A DNA stretch of 64,000 bases from Pseudomonadota bacterium. Lineage in GTDB: Bacteria > Pseudomonadota > Alphaproteobacteria > Reyranellales > Reyranellaceae. The notes below the pieces were generated by a model, which saw only the letters and a program-made list of their open reading frames with translations, had not been told where the DNA came from and did no database searches. Each line of letters opens with the position of its first letter. The stretch's first letter is position 1. Shown piece after piece: positions 1 to 8,599 of this stretch. A program made the position numbers and the translations under genes. The DNA is taken from assembly GCA_018242505.1 (NCBI GenBank), contig JAFEBU010000070.1, positions 1-64,000 of the forward strand, read 5' to 3'.

Positions 1-675
1 GGTAGTCACGGCTGCCTGCCCGGTGATCCGGCCTTCCTCAAGATGTTGCGTGAGGAGACCAGGGCGCGGGGCATCACGCTGATCTTCGATGAGGTGATGA
101 CCTCCCGCCTCTCGCCGGGCGGCCTGCAGGCCAGGCTCGGGATCATCCCCGATATGACGACGCTCGGGAAATATATCGGCGGCGGCATGTCGTTCGGGGC
201 TTTCGGCGGCCGGCGCGACATCATGGAGCTGTTCGACCCGACCAAGCCCGACGCGCTGCCGCATGCCGGCACCTTCAACAACAATGTGCTAACGATGGCG
301 GCCGGCGTCGCGGGATACGGCGAGGTCTATACGCCCGAGGCGGCCGATGCGTTGAACGCGCGTGGCGAGAAGATCCGCGAACGGCTGAATGCCATCTGCA
401 GGAAGAACGAAGTCGCGTTCCAGTTCTCCGGCATCGGCTCGATGATGGCGGCGCATGCGACCACGCGGCCCATCCGGACGGCGGCGGATATCGCCAGTTC
501 CAACCAGGACGCCAAGGAGCTTTTCTTCTTCGACATGTCGGCGGCCGGCATCTGGATCGCACGCCGCGGCTTCGTGGCGCTCAACATCATGATCGGCGAT
601 GCCGAGACCGAACGGTTCGTGTCGGCCGTCGACGAGTTCGTGACGGCGCGAAAGGCCCTATTGCGGCCGCAATGA
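1..675 (+). CDS. Class III aminotransferase, glutamate-1-semialdehyde aminomutase-like (5' end missing)
   Basis: The reading frame is open from the first base, so this is the C-terminal 224 residues of a PLP enzyme. The visible part has the fold-type I cofactor motif LIFDEVMTSR (Asp near visible residue 30) and TTLGKYIGGG, whose Lys near residue 57 should form the Schiff base. The GGGMSFGAFGGRRDIM stretch is typical of the glutamate-1-semialdehyde aminomutase branch of class III aminotransferases. The next gene, a ureohydrolase, starts 16 bases after the stop, suggesting one transcript. The HemL role is unlikely to be its job because this organism has ALAS (29767-30990); a catabolic or amino-acid-modifying aminotransferase is more likely. 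Substrate unknown. Confidence 0.88.
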   Translation, partial: GSHGCLPGDPAFLKMLREETRARGITLIFDEVMTSRLSPGGLQARLGIIPDMTTLGKYIGGGMSFGAFGGRRDIMELFDPTKPDALPHAGTFNNNVLTMAAGVAGYGEVYTPEAADALNARGEKIRERLNAICRKNEVAFQFSGIGSMMAAHATTRPIRTAADIASSNQDAKELFFFDMSAAGIWIARRGFVALNIMIGDAETERFVSAVDEFVTARKALLRPQ

Positions 676-691
676 GTTCCCACATCCCGGC

Positions 692-1666
692 ATGACTGAG
701 GCCAGTTCCTTTCCCCAGCCTGTGTCAGGCACGGTGACGCCGCGCTTCGGCGACGTCGCCACCTTCATGCGCCTGCCGCTGTTCCGCGATCCCGGCGAGG
801 TCGAGATCGGGCTGGTGGGCGTGCCGTGGGATGGTGGCACGACCAACCGGCCGGGCGCACGGCATGGGCCACGCCAGATGCGCGACCTTTCGACCATGAT
901 GCGCCGGATTCACCATGTGACGGGCGTCGCACCCTATGAGCTCGCCAAGTGCGGCGATCTCGGCGATGCTTCCGTGAACCCGGCAAGCGTCGACGATTCG
1001 CTGGAGCGAATCGGAAAATTCTACGCCAAGCTGCATGCTGCAGGCACTGTTCCGCTTTCCGCTGGCGGCGACCATTTGATCACGCTGCCCATCATGCGCG
1101 GCATCGCAAAGGACCAGGCGCCGCTCGGCATGGTCCATTTCGACGCCCACAGCGACACCTGGGACACCTATTTCGGCGGTTACAAGTACACCCATGGCAC
1201 GCCGTTCCGCCGTGCTGTGGAGGAGGGCCTGCTCGATCCCAGGCGCGTGGTGCAGATCGGTATCCGCGGCTCACTCTACAAGCGCGACGACAACCAGTGG
1301 GCCGTCGACCAGGGCATGCGCGTGATCACCATCGAGGAATATTTCGACCTCGGCGTCGAGAAGGTGATCGCGGAGGCGCGCCGCGTGGTGGGCCACGGCC
1401 CGACCTATGTCAGCTTCGACGTCGACGGCCTCGATCCGGCCTATGCGCCCGGCACCGGCACGCCCGAGATCGGCGGCTACACGCCGCATGAGGCGCAGCG
1501 CATGCTGAGGGGCCTGCGTGGCTTGAACCTCGTCGGCGGTGACGTGGTCGAGGTCTCGCCGCCCTTCGATATGAGCGGCAACACCGCGTTGGTGGGCGTC
1601 ACCATGATGTGGGAGATCCTCTGCCTGCTGGCGGAGGCGGTGGGCAAGCGCAAGGGTCGGCTTTAG
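692..1666 (+). CDS. Agmatinase/arginase-family ureohydrolase
   Basis: This is a 324-residue ureohydrolase, the usual length for the SpeB family. The binuclear Mn ligands are all visible: His128 in GGDH, Asp151/His153/Asp155 in FDAHSD, and Asp243/Asp245 in SFDVDGLDP. The family hydrolyses guanidino groups (agmatine, guanidinobutyrate, guanidinopropionate and others) to urea and an amine. The substrate cannot be told from sequence. It follows the aminotransferase by 16 bases and meets the convergent dehydrogenase gene 2 bases after its stop. Its setting beside an aminotransferase and peptidases points to catabolism of a guanidino compound rather than polyamine synthesis; that is inference. Confidence 0.9.
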   Translation: MTEASSFPQPVSGTVTPRFGDVATFMRLPLFRDPGEVEIGLVGVPWDGGTTNRPGARHGPRQMRDLSTMMRRIHHVTGVAPYELAKCGDLGDASVNPASVDDSLERIGKFYAKLHAAGTVPLSAGGDHLITLPIMRGIAKDQAPLGMVHFDAHSDTWDTYFGGYKYTHGTPFRRAVEEGLLDPRRVVQIGIRGSLYKRDDNQWAVDQGMRVITIEEYFDLGVEKVIAEARRVVGHGPTYVSFDVDGLDPAYAPGTGTPEIGGYTPHEAQRMLRGLRGLNLVGGDVVEVSPPFDMSGNTALVGVTMMWEILCLLAEAVGKRKGRL

Positions 1667-1668
1667 GT

Positions 1669-2814
1669 TCACGCCGCGAGTTCAAGGATCTCCCGTACCT
1701 CGGCGGGCCCGGCGATGTGCCGCGGGTTGCGCGGCACCCATGGTGTGCCCATCGCCTGCTTGGCGATGCGCTCGAACTGGTCTGCTCCCACTTTCATTTC
1801 ACTCAGGCTGCGCGGCATTCCGAGGCCGCGGATGAAGGCGTCGAGCACGTCGCCTGCCTCGTCGCCGGGGCGGCCCATCGCCGCCGCGACCAGCGCCTGC
1901 TTGGTGGCGTTGGCCGGCTTGTTCCAGCGCATCACCGACGGCAGCATGATGCAGGACGTATGGCCGTGCGGGATGTCGAACACCGCGCCCAGCACGTAGC
2001 CGATGCCGTGACTCGCGCCCATCGGTACGCCGGCCACCAGAGGCGCCATGGAGAGCCAGGCACCGATCTGGCAGTCGAGCCGGGCGTCCATGTCGTTCGG
2101 ATCGGCCTTCACGCGCGGCAGGCCGCGCGCCAGAAGCGAAAGCCCATGCAACGCCGAGGCGTCACCATACGGGTTCGATTCGTTGGAGCAGATTCCCTCG
2201 ACGCAGTGGTCGACGGCGCGAATACCCGTAGAGAGGAACAGCCACATGGGCGTGTGACGCGTCACCATGGGATCGAGCACGACGGCCTTGGGAACGATAT
2301 CGGGATGGCGAAACAGCTCCTTCACTTTGGTGCGTTCGTCCGTAACGCCGGAGATGGGTGAGAACTCGCCAGCCGAGAGTGTCGTGGGCACCGAGATTTG
2401 CCGCACCTTCGACGATTTTGGCGATGCCGGCGCCCGCACCCGGTCGAGTGTGTCGACGTCGCGGATGTCGTTGGCGAGGCAGAGCTGCACCGCCTTGGCG
2501 CCGTCCGTCACCGAGCCGCCGCCCAGGGTGACGATGAGATCGGCCTCCGCCGCGCGGGCCTGCTCCGCTGCCGCGACCACGGCCGAACGTGGCGTGTGCG
2601 CAGGCATTCGGTCGAAGACACCGACGCAATGGTTGTCCAAGGCTCTGCGCAGCTTCTCGACCTCGTCAGTTTCGCGGTTCAGCGTTCCGCTCACCAGGAG
2701 GAACACGCGTTCCGCCTGATAGCGGCTAACAAGCTCGGCCACGGTCTCGGCTGCAGGCTTGCCGAACTGGACTTCCTCGAGCCTGCTGGAGACGACTTGT
2801 CCGGCATGCGGCAT
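1669..2814 (-). CDS. Iron-containing alcohol dehydrogenase (maleylacetate reductase-like)
   Basis: A 381-residue group III dehydrogenase. Visible are the nucleotide-binding GGGS near residues 98-101 and metal-site residues in AVDHCVEG (about 202), ASHGIGY (His269) and DIPHGHTS (His283). The family reduces or oxidises alcohols, aldehydes or maleylacetate with NAD(P)H. The start at 2814 is chosen because GGAGG lies six bases upstream. A start 25 codons earlier would run into the divergent M20 peptidase gene. The gene is convergent with the ureohydrolase and divergent from the peptidase. Substrate not assigned. Confidence 0.87.
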   Translation of the reverse strand: MPHAGQVVSSRLEEVQFGKPAAETVAELVSRYQAERVFLLVSGTLNRETDEVEKLRRALDNHCVGVFDRMPAHTPRSAVVAAAEQARAAEADLIVTLGGGSVTDGAKAVQLCLANDIRDVDTLDRVRAPASPKSSKVRQISVPTTLSAGEFSPISGVTDERTKVKELFRHPDIVPKAVVLDPMVTRHTPMWLFLSTGIRAVDHCVEGICSNESNPYGDASALHGLSLLARGLPRVKADPNDMDARLDCQIGAWLSMAPLVAGVPMGASHGIGYVLGAVFDIPHGHTSCIMLPSVMRWNKPANATKQALVAAAMGRPGDEAGDVLDAFIRGLGMPRSLSEMKVGADQFERIAKQAMGTPWVPRNPRHIAGPAEVREILELAA

Positions 2815-2876
2815 GGCATTCCTCCGATGGCGCTCTCTGTTGGCCGAGGGGCGGCGCTGTTGGTAGCTTAGCTGCC

Positions 2877-4271
2877 ATGTCAGGCACACGAAACGGCGCC
2901 GTCCGGCGCGCGGAGACCTATTTCGATACCGGCGGCTTCCTTGCCGACCTGCAGCGGCGGGTGGCCATCGCCACCACCAGCCAGGAAGCGGACTCGATGC
3001 CCGCGCTTCAGGACTATGTCGCGGGCGAAATGACCCGGTCCCTGCAGACGCTCGGCTATGAGTGCGCCGTCTTCCCCAACCCCCGCGCCGAATACGGACC
3101 GTTCCTGATTGCGCGGCGGCTCGAGGATCCTGCCAAGCCGACTGTGTTGACCTATGGCCATGGCGATGTGATCCGCGGCCAGGAGGATCAGTGGCGGGAG
3201 GGCCTGTCGCCGTGGAAGATCGTGGTTGAGGGCGATCGCCTCTATGGCCGTGGCACCGCCGACAACAAGGGCCAGCACACGATCAACATCGCCGCCCTCG
3301 CCTGTGTGCTGGAGGAGCGGGGCAGCCTTGGCTTCAATTCCACCATCCTGATCGAGACGGGTGAGGAAACCGGCTCACCGGGCCTGGCCGATTTCTGCAA
3401 GGCCAACAAGGCGACGCTCAAGGCCGACGCGCTGATCGGCTCGGACGGGCCGCGGCTCGACCATCGTCGGCCCACCATCTTCGGCGGCACGCGCGGCACC
3501 CTGAACTTCAACCTGAAGCTCAGCTACCGCGAGGGCGGGCATCACTCCGGCAACTGGGGCGGGCTGCTTGCCAATCCCGGCATCGTGATGGCGCATGCGC
3601 TCGCCACCATCACCGATGCGCGTGGACAGATCAAAGTGCCGGAGTGGCGGCCCAAGACGCTCACCAACTCGGTGCGCGCCGCGCTGGCCGATGCGCATGT
3701 CGATGCCGGCGCAGGCGCGCCCGCGATCGATCCGGATTGGGGCGAGAAGGAACTGACGCCGGTGGAGCGCGTGTTCGGCTGGAATTCGTTCGAGGTGCTG
3801 GCCTTCAAGACCGGCAATCCCGACCGCCCGGTCAACGCCATTCCGCCCAGCGCCGTCGCCCACTGCCAGCTCCGGTTCGTGGTCGGCACCGATCCGCACG
3901 ACATCGTGCCGGCGCTGCGCCGCCATCTCGAGCGGCATGGTTTCGGCCAGATCGAGGTCGAGCCGGCGCGCGACGTGATCATGAACGCGACGCGCCTCGA
4001 CCCGGACAATCCCTGGGCCAAGTTCGCCGCCCGCTCGATCGAACGGACAGTCGGTCAGAAGCCCAATATGCTGCCCAATCTCGGCGGCTCGTTGCCCAAC
4101 GAGGTGTTTACGGACATCCTTGGAATGCCGACGGTCTGGGTGCCGCATTCCTATGCAGCCTGTTCGCAGCACGCGCCCAATGAGCATCTGTTGGCTCCTG
4201 TCGCCCGTGAGGGGCTGCGCCTGATGACCGGGCTGTTTTGGGATCTCGGTGCGGAGGGGCGGCCGGGCTGA
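2877..4271 (+). CDS. M20 family metallopeptidase (dipeptidase/deacylase)
   Basis: A 464-residue M20 metallohydrolase. Zinc-site signatures are present in order: TYGHGD (His95, Asp97), GTADNKGQ (Asp129 bridging), and ETGEETGSPG with the catalytic and metal Glu pair near 163-164. A late His-rich VPHSYAACSQHAPNEH completes the site. The family cleaves dipeptides or N-acyl amino acids. It is divergent from the Fe-dehydrogenase with a 62-base gap and is followed 38 bases later by the cupin gene. No signal peptide is seen, so it should be cytoplasmic. Confidence 0.9.
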   Translation: MSGTRNGAVRRAETYFDTGGFLADLQRRVAIATTSQEADSMPALQDYVAGEMTRSLQTLGYECAVFPNPRAEYGPFLIARRLEDPAKPTVLTYGHGDVIRGQEDQWREGLSPWKIVVEGDRLYGRGTADNKGQHTINIAALACVLEERGSLGFNSTILIETGEETGSPGLADFCKANKATLKADALIGSDGPRLDHRRPTIFGGTRGTLNFNLKLSYREGGHHSGNWGGLLANPGIVMAHALATITDARGQIKVPEWRPKTLTNSVRAALADAHVDAGAGAPAIDPDWGEKELTPVERVFGWNSFEVLAFKTGNPDRPVNAIPPSAVAHCQLRFVVGTDPHDIVPALRRHLERHGFGQIEVEPARDVIMNATRLDPDNPWAKFAARSIERTVGQKPNMLPNLGGSLPNEVFTDILGMPTVWVPHSYAACSQHAPNEHLLAPVAREGLRLMTGLFWDLGAEGRPG

Positions 4272-4309
4272 CCGTATTTTCCGGGTCGTTTCAGCAGAGG
4301 AGGAAGACA

Positions 4310-4645
4310 ATGGCTGGTGTAGGAACAGAGAAAGTCTTCGAGAACGATAAGGTGATCGTGTGGAATTTCGTGCTCGCCCCGGGTGCGGAAACGCCGATGC
4401 ATACGCATGAGCACAGCTACATGTGGTATTCGATCGACGGTGCGCCCTTGCAGATTTTCGACGAGCACGGGAAGGATCTCGGCACACTCGATGTACCGAC
4501 GGGCGCGATCTACTCCCTGAAGCTCGACAACGGCTTCCTGGAAGTCCTCTCCGAACATGGCAAGGGGATGCGCGTTCCGGCCAAGCACAAGGCACGGAAT
4601 GTCGGGCCGACGCCGTATCGTGAAGTGCTGGTCGAGTACAAGTGA
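4310..4645 (+). CDS. Small single-domain cupin protein
   Basis: A 111-residue protein with one cupin barrel. The metal motif PMHTHEHSY gives His31, His33 and His35. The start at 4310 follows the strong ribosome site AGAGGAGG; a longer frame from 4238 would overlap the peptidase. Small stand-alone cupins of this kind are often isomerases, dioxygenase-like enzymes or ligand-binding proteins, and no specific reaction can be named. It is co-directional with the M20 peptidase and followed by a perfect 17-bp hairpin that probably ends the transcript. Confidence 0.78.
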   Translation: MAGVGTEKVFENDKVIVWNFVLAPGAETPMHTHEHSYMWYSIDGAPLQIFDEHGKDLGTLDVPTGAIYSLKLDNGFLEVLSEHGKGMRVPAKHKARNVGPTPYREVLVEYK

Positions 4646-4647
4646 TC

Positions 4648-4685
4648 AACGCAGTGCGGCCGGCCCGAGCCGGCCGCACTGCGTT
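4648..4685 (+). terminator. Perfect 17-bp stem-loop after the cupin gene
   Basis: Two 17-base arms (4648-4664 and 4669-4685) are exact reverse complements around the loop CCGA, starting three bases after the cupin stop codon. There is no clear T-run, so it may be a rho-dependent pause, an mRNA-stabilising structure or a bidirectional terminator rather than a textbook intrinsic terminator. Confidence 0.7.
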
Positions 4686-4821
4686 GCTATCTGGCATTGG
4701 AGCCGCCGCTGGAGACGGCTTCGAGGAGATCGGGTTTGCTCGCGGACCCTTGGGGGCTGCCTCAATCCGCTGGTGCGACGCGACTGGCTCTGACAGGCTC
4801 CCCGCCTCTGGAGGAGAGTCC

Positions 4822-5370
4822 ATGTCACGCATTCCGTACTACGAAGTCGAGAACGCCACCGATAAGCACGCCGAGTTCCTGGGCAAGCTCGGCACGCACC
4901 TCAACATCTATCGCATGCTGGCCAACTCGGAATATGGGCTGAAGGGCTTCGTGCGGATGGGCAATGCGCTGCTCCATCGTTGCGAACTCGAGCCGGGCCT
5001 GCGCGAGCTGGCCATCCTGCGGGTCGGCCGTCTGAGTCGTGCCGCCTACGAGGTGTTCCAGCACGAACGGATCGCACGTGACGTCGGAGTCGCCGAAGAG
5101 AAGATCGCTGCGTTGCGCGATGCCACCATCGATGCGCCCGTCTTCTCGGACCACGAAAAAGCGGTGCTGCGTTTCACCGACGACGTCGTGCGCAATGTCC
5201 GTGCATCGGACAAGACGCTGAAGGCGGTCGAGGCTTTTTTGTCCCGCGGCGCGCTGGTCGAACTGACGCTCACCATCGGCTATTACATGATGGTCTGTCG
5301 CTTCCTCGAGACGACCGGCGTCGACGGCGAAGAGGGGCAGGCCGAGTGGTTGAAGACGGCGAAACTATGA
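4822..5370 (+). CDS. Carboxymuconolactone decarboxylase (CMD) family protein
   Basis: A 182-residue all-helical CMD-family protein. The region LAILRVGRLSRAAYEVFQHE, around residue 65-80, matches the family core with its Glu/His pair. The CxxC found in AhpD-type peroxidases is absent, so a thiol peroxidase role is unlikely. The start at 4822 is set by GGAGGAGAG just upstream; the frame is open further upstream only through the hairpin region. It lies between the cupin and the MlrC-like peptidase, 16 bases before the latter, and probably shares its transcript. The reaction is unknown. Confidence 0.82.
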   Translation: MSRIPYYEVENATDKHAEFLGKLGTHLNIYRMLANSEYGLKGFVRMGNALLHRCELEPGLRELAILRVGRLSRAAYEVFQHERIARDVGVAEEKIAALRDATIDAPVFSDHEKAVLRFTDDVVRNVRASDKTLKAVEAFLSRGALVELTLTIGYYMMVCRFLETTGVDGEEGQAEWLKTAKL

Positions 5371-5386
5371 GTGTGGAGTTGTATCG

Positions 5387-6901
5387 ATGGCGTATCGCGT
5401 CCTGATCGCGCAGTTCATGCACGAGACCAATACTTTCAGCAAACTGAAGACCACGCTCGATGACTATCGCCGTCGCTGGCTGATCGAAGGCGAGGCGATG
5501 GTCCCTCACTTCAAGGGAACGCGGAACGAGGTCGGCGGCTATATCGATTCGGCCGCGAAGTACGGCTGGGAGCCGGTTTTCGCCGTCGCCGCCAATGCGA
5601 CGCCGTCGGGCATGCTGACGCGGGAAACCTGGGAGACCATCCGCGACAAGATCGTGGGGGCAGCGAAGACGGCAGGCAAACTCGATGCCGTCTGCCTGTC
5701 CCTGCATGGCGCCATGGTGACCGAGACCGAGGACGACGCCGAAGGTGCTTTGCTCGAAGCGCTGCGCGGCGTGATCGGCCCCGACGTGCCGATGGTGGCG
5801 ACGCTCGATCTGCATGCCAACGCGACCGTCAGGATGGCGAAGAATGCCAATGCGCTCGTCTCCTTTCGTACCTATCCGCATATCGACGGCTACGACCGCG
5901 CCGTGCAGGCGGCGGCTCTGGTGCAGGAGGCGCTCGAGGGCAAGAAGACGCCGCGCTGTCTCCTCAGCCAGCCGGCCATGCTCGAGGGTGCGGATCACGG
6001 CCGCACCACGCAGCCTGGCCTGATGCGCGACCTTCTGGCCAAGGCCGACGGATATGAAAAAGAACCAGGCATCAACGTCGTGAGCATCCAGGCCGGCTTC
6101 ACTTGGTCGGATATCCCCTATACCGGACCGTCTGTTGCGGTGAGCCACGAGCCGTCGGCAGAAGCGCGTGCAAAGGACATCGCGCGCGCGTTGATTGACG
6201 AGATCTGGCGCCGGCGCGACGAGACAACGGCAGACTACCGGCCGATCGCCGACGGCATCGCCGCTGCGCGTACCAAGGGTGACAAGACCGGGCCGCTGGT
6301 GATCGCCGACGGGACCGACAATCCCGGCGGCGGTGGCTATAACGACACGACGCCGGTCCTGCAGGCGCTGATCGACGCCAGGATAGAGAATGCCGCGATT
6401 GGCACGATCTACGATCCCGTCACCGTACAGCAGGCAATGAAGGCCGGGGTCGGGGCCGAGATCGAGGTCGTGCTGGGGGGCCGCACCGATCCGGCGATGG
6501 GCGCGCCGGTGAAGGGCCGGGCGATCGTGAAGATGCTGTCGGACGGCATCTTCACGAACGATGGCCCGATGAACGCCGGAGTCGAGAGCAACATGGGGCC
6601 GACCGCGGTGCTGCGCATCGGCAGCATCGACGTCGTCACCATCTCCAACCGCATCCAGACGACGGATCTGCAGGTGTTCAAGAGCCAGGGCATCGACCCG
6701 CTCGCCAAGGACGTGCTTGTCGTGAAAAGCGTTCAGCACTTCAGGGCAGCCTATGCGCCGATCGCCCGCGAGATCGTGCTGGTCGACTCGGGCGGCATCT
6801 GCTCGCCTGACATCTCGCGGCTGAAATTCACCAAGCTGCGCCGGCCGATCTGGCCGCTCGACGGCGTGAACGATCCCTACGCCGGCGCCCAGCGGGCCTA
6901 A
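5387..6901 (+). CDS. M81 family metallopeptidase (MlrC/microcystinase C-like)
   Basis: A 504-residue protein of the MlrC type, with an N-terminal domain carrying QFMHETNTFS (His12-Glu13), SLHGAM and LDLHAN, the presumed zinc-binding cluster, and a C-terminal MlrC domain with IADGTDNPGGGGYNDTT. MlrC itself degrades linearised microcystin fragments; most relatives have unknown peptide or amide substrates. It directly follows the CMD protein (16 bases), and its stop overlaps the end of the convergent secreted-protein gene by four bases. No signal peptide is visible. With the M20 peptidase nearby it suggests intracellular breakdown of an unusual peptide or amide. Confidence 0.87.
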   Translation: MAYRVLIAQFMHETNTFSKLKTTLDDYRRRWLIEGEAMVPHFKGTRNEVGGYIDSAAKYGWEPVFAVAANATPSGMLTRETWETIRDKIVGAAKTAGKLDAVCLSLHGAMVTETEDDAEGALLEALRGVIGPDVPMVATLDLHANATVRMAKNANALVSFRTYPHIDGYDRAVQAAALVQEALEGKKTPRCLLSQPAMLEGADHGRTTQPGLMRDLLAKADGYEKEPGINVVSIQAGFTWSDIPYTGPSVAVSHEPSAEARAKDIARALIDEIWRRRDETTADYRPIADGIAAARTKGDKTGPLVIADGTDNPGGGGYNDTTPVLQALIDARIENAAIGTIYDPVTVQQAMKAGVGAEIEVVLGGRTDPAMGAPVKGRAIVKMLSDGIFTNDGPMNAGVESNMGPTAVLRIGSIDVVTISNRIQTTDLQVFKSQGIDPLAKDVLVVKSVQHFRAAYAPIAREIVLVDSGGICSPDISRLKFTKLRRPIWPLDGVNDPYAGAQRA

Positions 6902-7275
6902 ACGCTGGGTTTGCCGATGGGCAGGCAATTATAAAGGCTGTCTGCGATCGGCACCGCGTTCTCCAGCGAGAAACGGACGCTCGGTATGTAGCCCACCGGG
7001 CAAACCGTGAAGAGGAAACCCTCGATCGTGCCGGCTGCGACGCCCGAATCGAACCAGCCGCCAGGCGGGAGGTCGGCTTCCAGGACGTGACTGCCGTCGT
7101 AGGCCATGAACTTGATGGACACCGGCCGGTTGCAGTCGTTGCGCGTGCCGATATGCCCTCCCTCGAACGCCCACTCGGTGCAGGCTTCCATATGGGCGCG
7201 GGCGGACGACTGCGCGGTTGCGGCGCCGGTCGAGACCGCCAGCGACAGCGCCGAAAGCAAGAGGGCGCGGGTCAC
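6898..7275 (-). CDS. Small secreted protein of unknown function
   Basis: A 125-residue protein beginning with a classical signal peptide (hydrophobic segment to about residue 19, cleavage probably after ATA or TAQ). The mature part has four Cys (near EACTEW, NDCNRP, TVCPVG, YNCLP), which suggests two disulfides in the periplasm. The start is GTG at 7275, overlapping the oxygenase stop codon as GTGA, so the two genes are probably translationally coupled. I do not recognise the family. The mature domain is compact and beta-rich in appearance (SIKFMAYDGSH, GGWFDSGV). Confidence 0.7.
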   Translation of the reverse strand: MTRALLLSALSLAVSTGAATAQSSARAHMEACTEWAFEGGHIGTRNDCNRPVSIKFMAYDGSHVLEADLPPGGWFDSGVAAGTIEGFLFTVCPVGYIPSVRFSLENAVPIADSLYNCLPIGKPSV

Positions 7276-8321
7276 TTCTTCTGCCGGAAAAAGGTCGTCA
7301 GCACGAAGCGGCGTCCGCGTGTCACGGGCAGGGCTTCGTGCAGGACCGAGCAGGAGAAGACGGCCGCCGCACCGATCGGCGGCGAGACTTTGACCTCGGA
7401 ATATTCGGGGAAGACAAGTTCGCCGCCCTCGAAGTCGTCGTTGAGGTTGAGCGACACGGCGAAGGCGCGATCGGCCGTTGTCGGCGCGCCGTTGTCGCGA
7501 TGGGCACCGAAAAAGTGCTTGCCGTCGACGCTATAGGACAGGACGACATGGGCATCGAAGGTGAATTCGCGGTCGAAGGCGAAGACCTTCACCAACTCCG
7601 GCCCGATGCGGTAGGCGAGGCGGTCGGAGATCGCCTTTTGCATCATCGGCTCCGTGATCATATAGTCTTCGGTGCGCTTGAGTTCGGCTACACCGACGTT
7701 GCCGTAGCGGCTGGAGACGCCGCTGTCCTTGTGGTCGCCCTTGTGCCAGAGCCGGATGACCTGGCTGCAGAAGTCGGGCTCGAAGATGCGCGGAAGCACA
7801 AGCACCGGCGCCATCGGGCACATGATCACCTGGCCTGCGCCACCGCTGCTGCGCACTGAGTCGGCAATGCCGCCGATCGCTTCGGCCGCTGCAAGCACGG
7901 GGCGGCTGTCGAAGGTCGCAGCGACGCGCTGGTTGGGATCGAGCACGATCGCGCGTATACGCAGGCCGGCAGTCTGGCCGAAGCCGATGCTGCCCTGGCT
8001 CAACAGGGCGGGAAGGAATTTCCGGTCGGTATCGCAAAGCAGGAGAGGGCTGCCCGCTCCGCCGCCGAGTTTCGCCCAGATCGAGGAAGCTGCGGAGGGC
8101 GCGGTGGCCGTGACCACGACCAGCGCAGCCGATGCGCTGTCGCAGCCTGCGGATAGCGCGGTGAAGTGCCCGGCATCGAGAGTCGCGAGATCGTCGGCGA
8201 CGAGCAGCACCACGGGCCGGCCGGTGAACGACCAGATGAACTTGCGGTACTTGCCGTCGAGTCCGGGAAGCGCGAAATCGGGGACGCGATCCCCAGGGCG
8301 AAGCTGAAGCGCAGTGGTCAT
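7272..8321 (-). CDS. Peroxiredoxin-like domain fused to 2OG-Fe(II) oxygenase
   Basis: A 349-residue two-domain protein. Residues 1-155 have an AhpC/TSA-type thioredoxin fold pattern (GDRVPDFALPGLDGKYR, then RPVVLLVADD) but no Cys at the peroxidatic position. Residues 170-349 are a 2-oxoglutarate/Fe(II) dioxygenase of the prolyl-4-hydroxylase type with the full facial triad: His274 and Asp276 in GAHRDNG and His328 in VLHEALP, plus Arg338 for 2OG. Such enzymes hydroxylate peptides, proteins or small molecules; the target is unknown. The start at 8321 was chosen because the fold begins there; the longer open frame is low-complexity. It is coupled to the small secreted protein downstream. Confidence 0.85.
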   Translation of the reverse strand: MTTALQLRPGDRVPDFALPGLDGKYRKFIWSFTGRPVVLLVADDLATLDAGHFTALSAGCDSASAALVVVTATAPSAASSIWAKLGGGAGSPLLLCDTDRKFLPALLSQGSIGFGQTAGLRIRAIVLDPNQRVAATFDSRPVLAAAEAIGGIADSVRSSGGAGQVIMCPMAPVLVLPRIFEPDFCSQVIRLWHKGDHKDSGVSSRYGNVGVAELKRTEDYMITEPMMQKAISDRLAYRIGPELVKVFAFDREFTFDAHVVLSYSVDGKHFFGAHRDNGAPTTADRAFAVSLNLNDDFEGGELVFPEYSEVKVSPPIGAAAVFSCSVLHEALPVTRGRRFVLTTFFRQKK

Positions 8322-8544
8322 CGGACCCCAAGGTGCGGAAAGGGCATGCCGGGTGTGGCGTATGGATGTCGCTCTGTCTAGCCTGCCGAAAACACGTCGA
8401 CGAGGAGTGGCCTGGACCGTGCAACCGACACGGAAAGCGCCGGTTCGGTGGTTGCAGGCCGAGATCGATTGCGCCGAAGCTTCAGGATTGCGCGTCCCAC
8501 GTCGCTGCCAGGGCATACCGGCGCAACTTGGACGTATTCGGTGG

Positions 8545-8575
8545 AGGGGCGCTTCCACTTCATGGAAGCGCCCCT
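8545..8575 (-). terminator. 13-bp stem-loop downstream of the bufferin-like gene
   Basis: Arms 8545-8557 and 8563-8575 are perfect reverse complements around a five-base loop. It lies 25 bases past the stop of the bufferin-like gene on the same strand, so it most likely terminates or stabilises that short transcript. The rest of 8322-8599 holds no gene that I can support. Confidence 0.65.
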
Positions 8576-8599
8576 GGCTTGTGCGAGAATGGATTGCGA

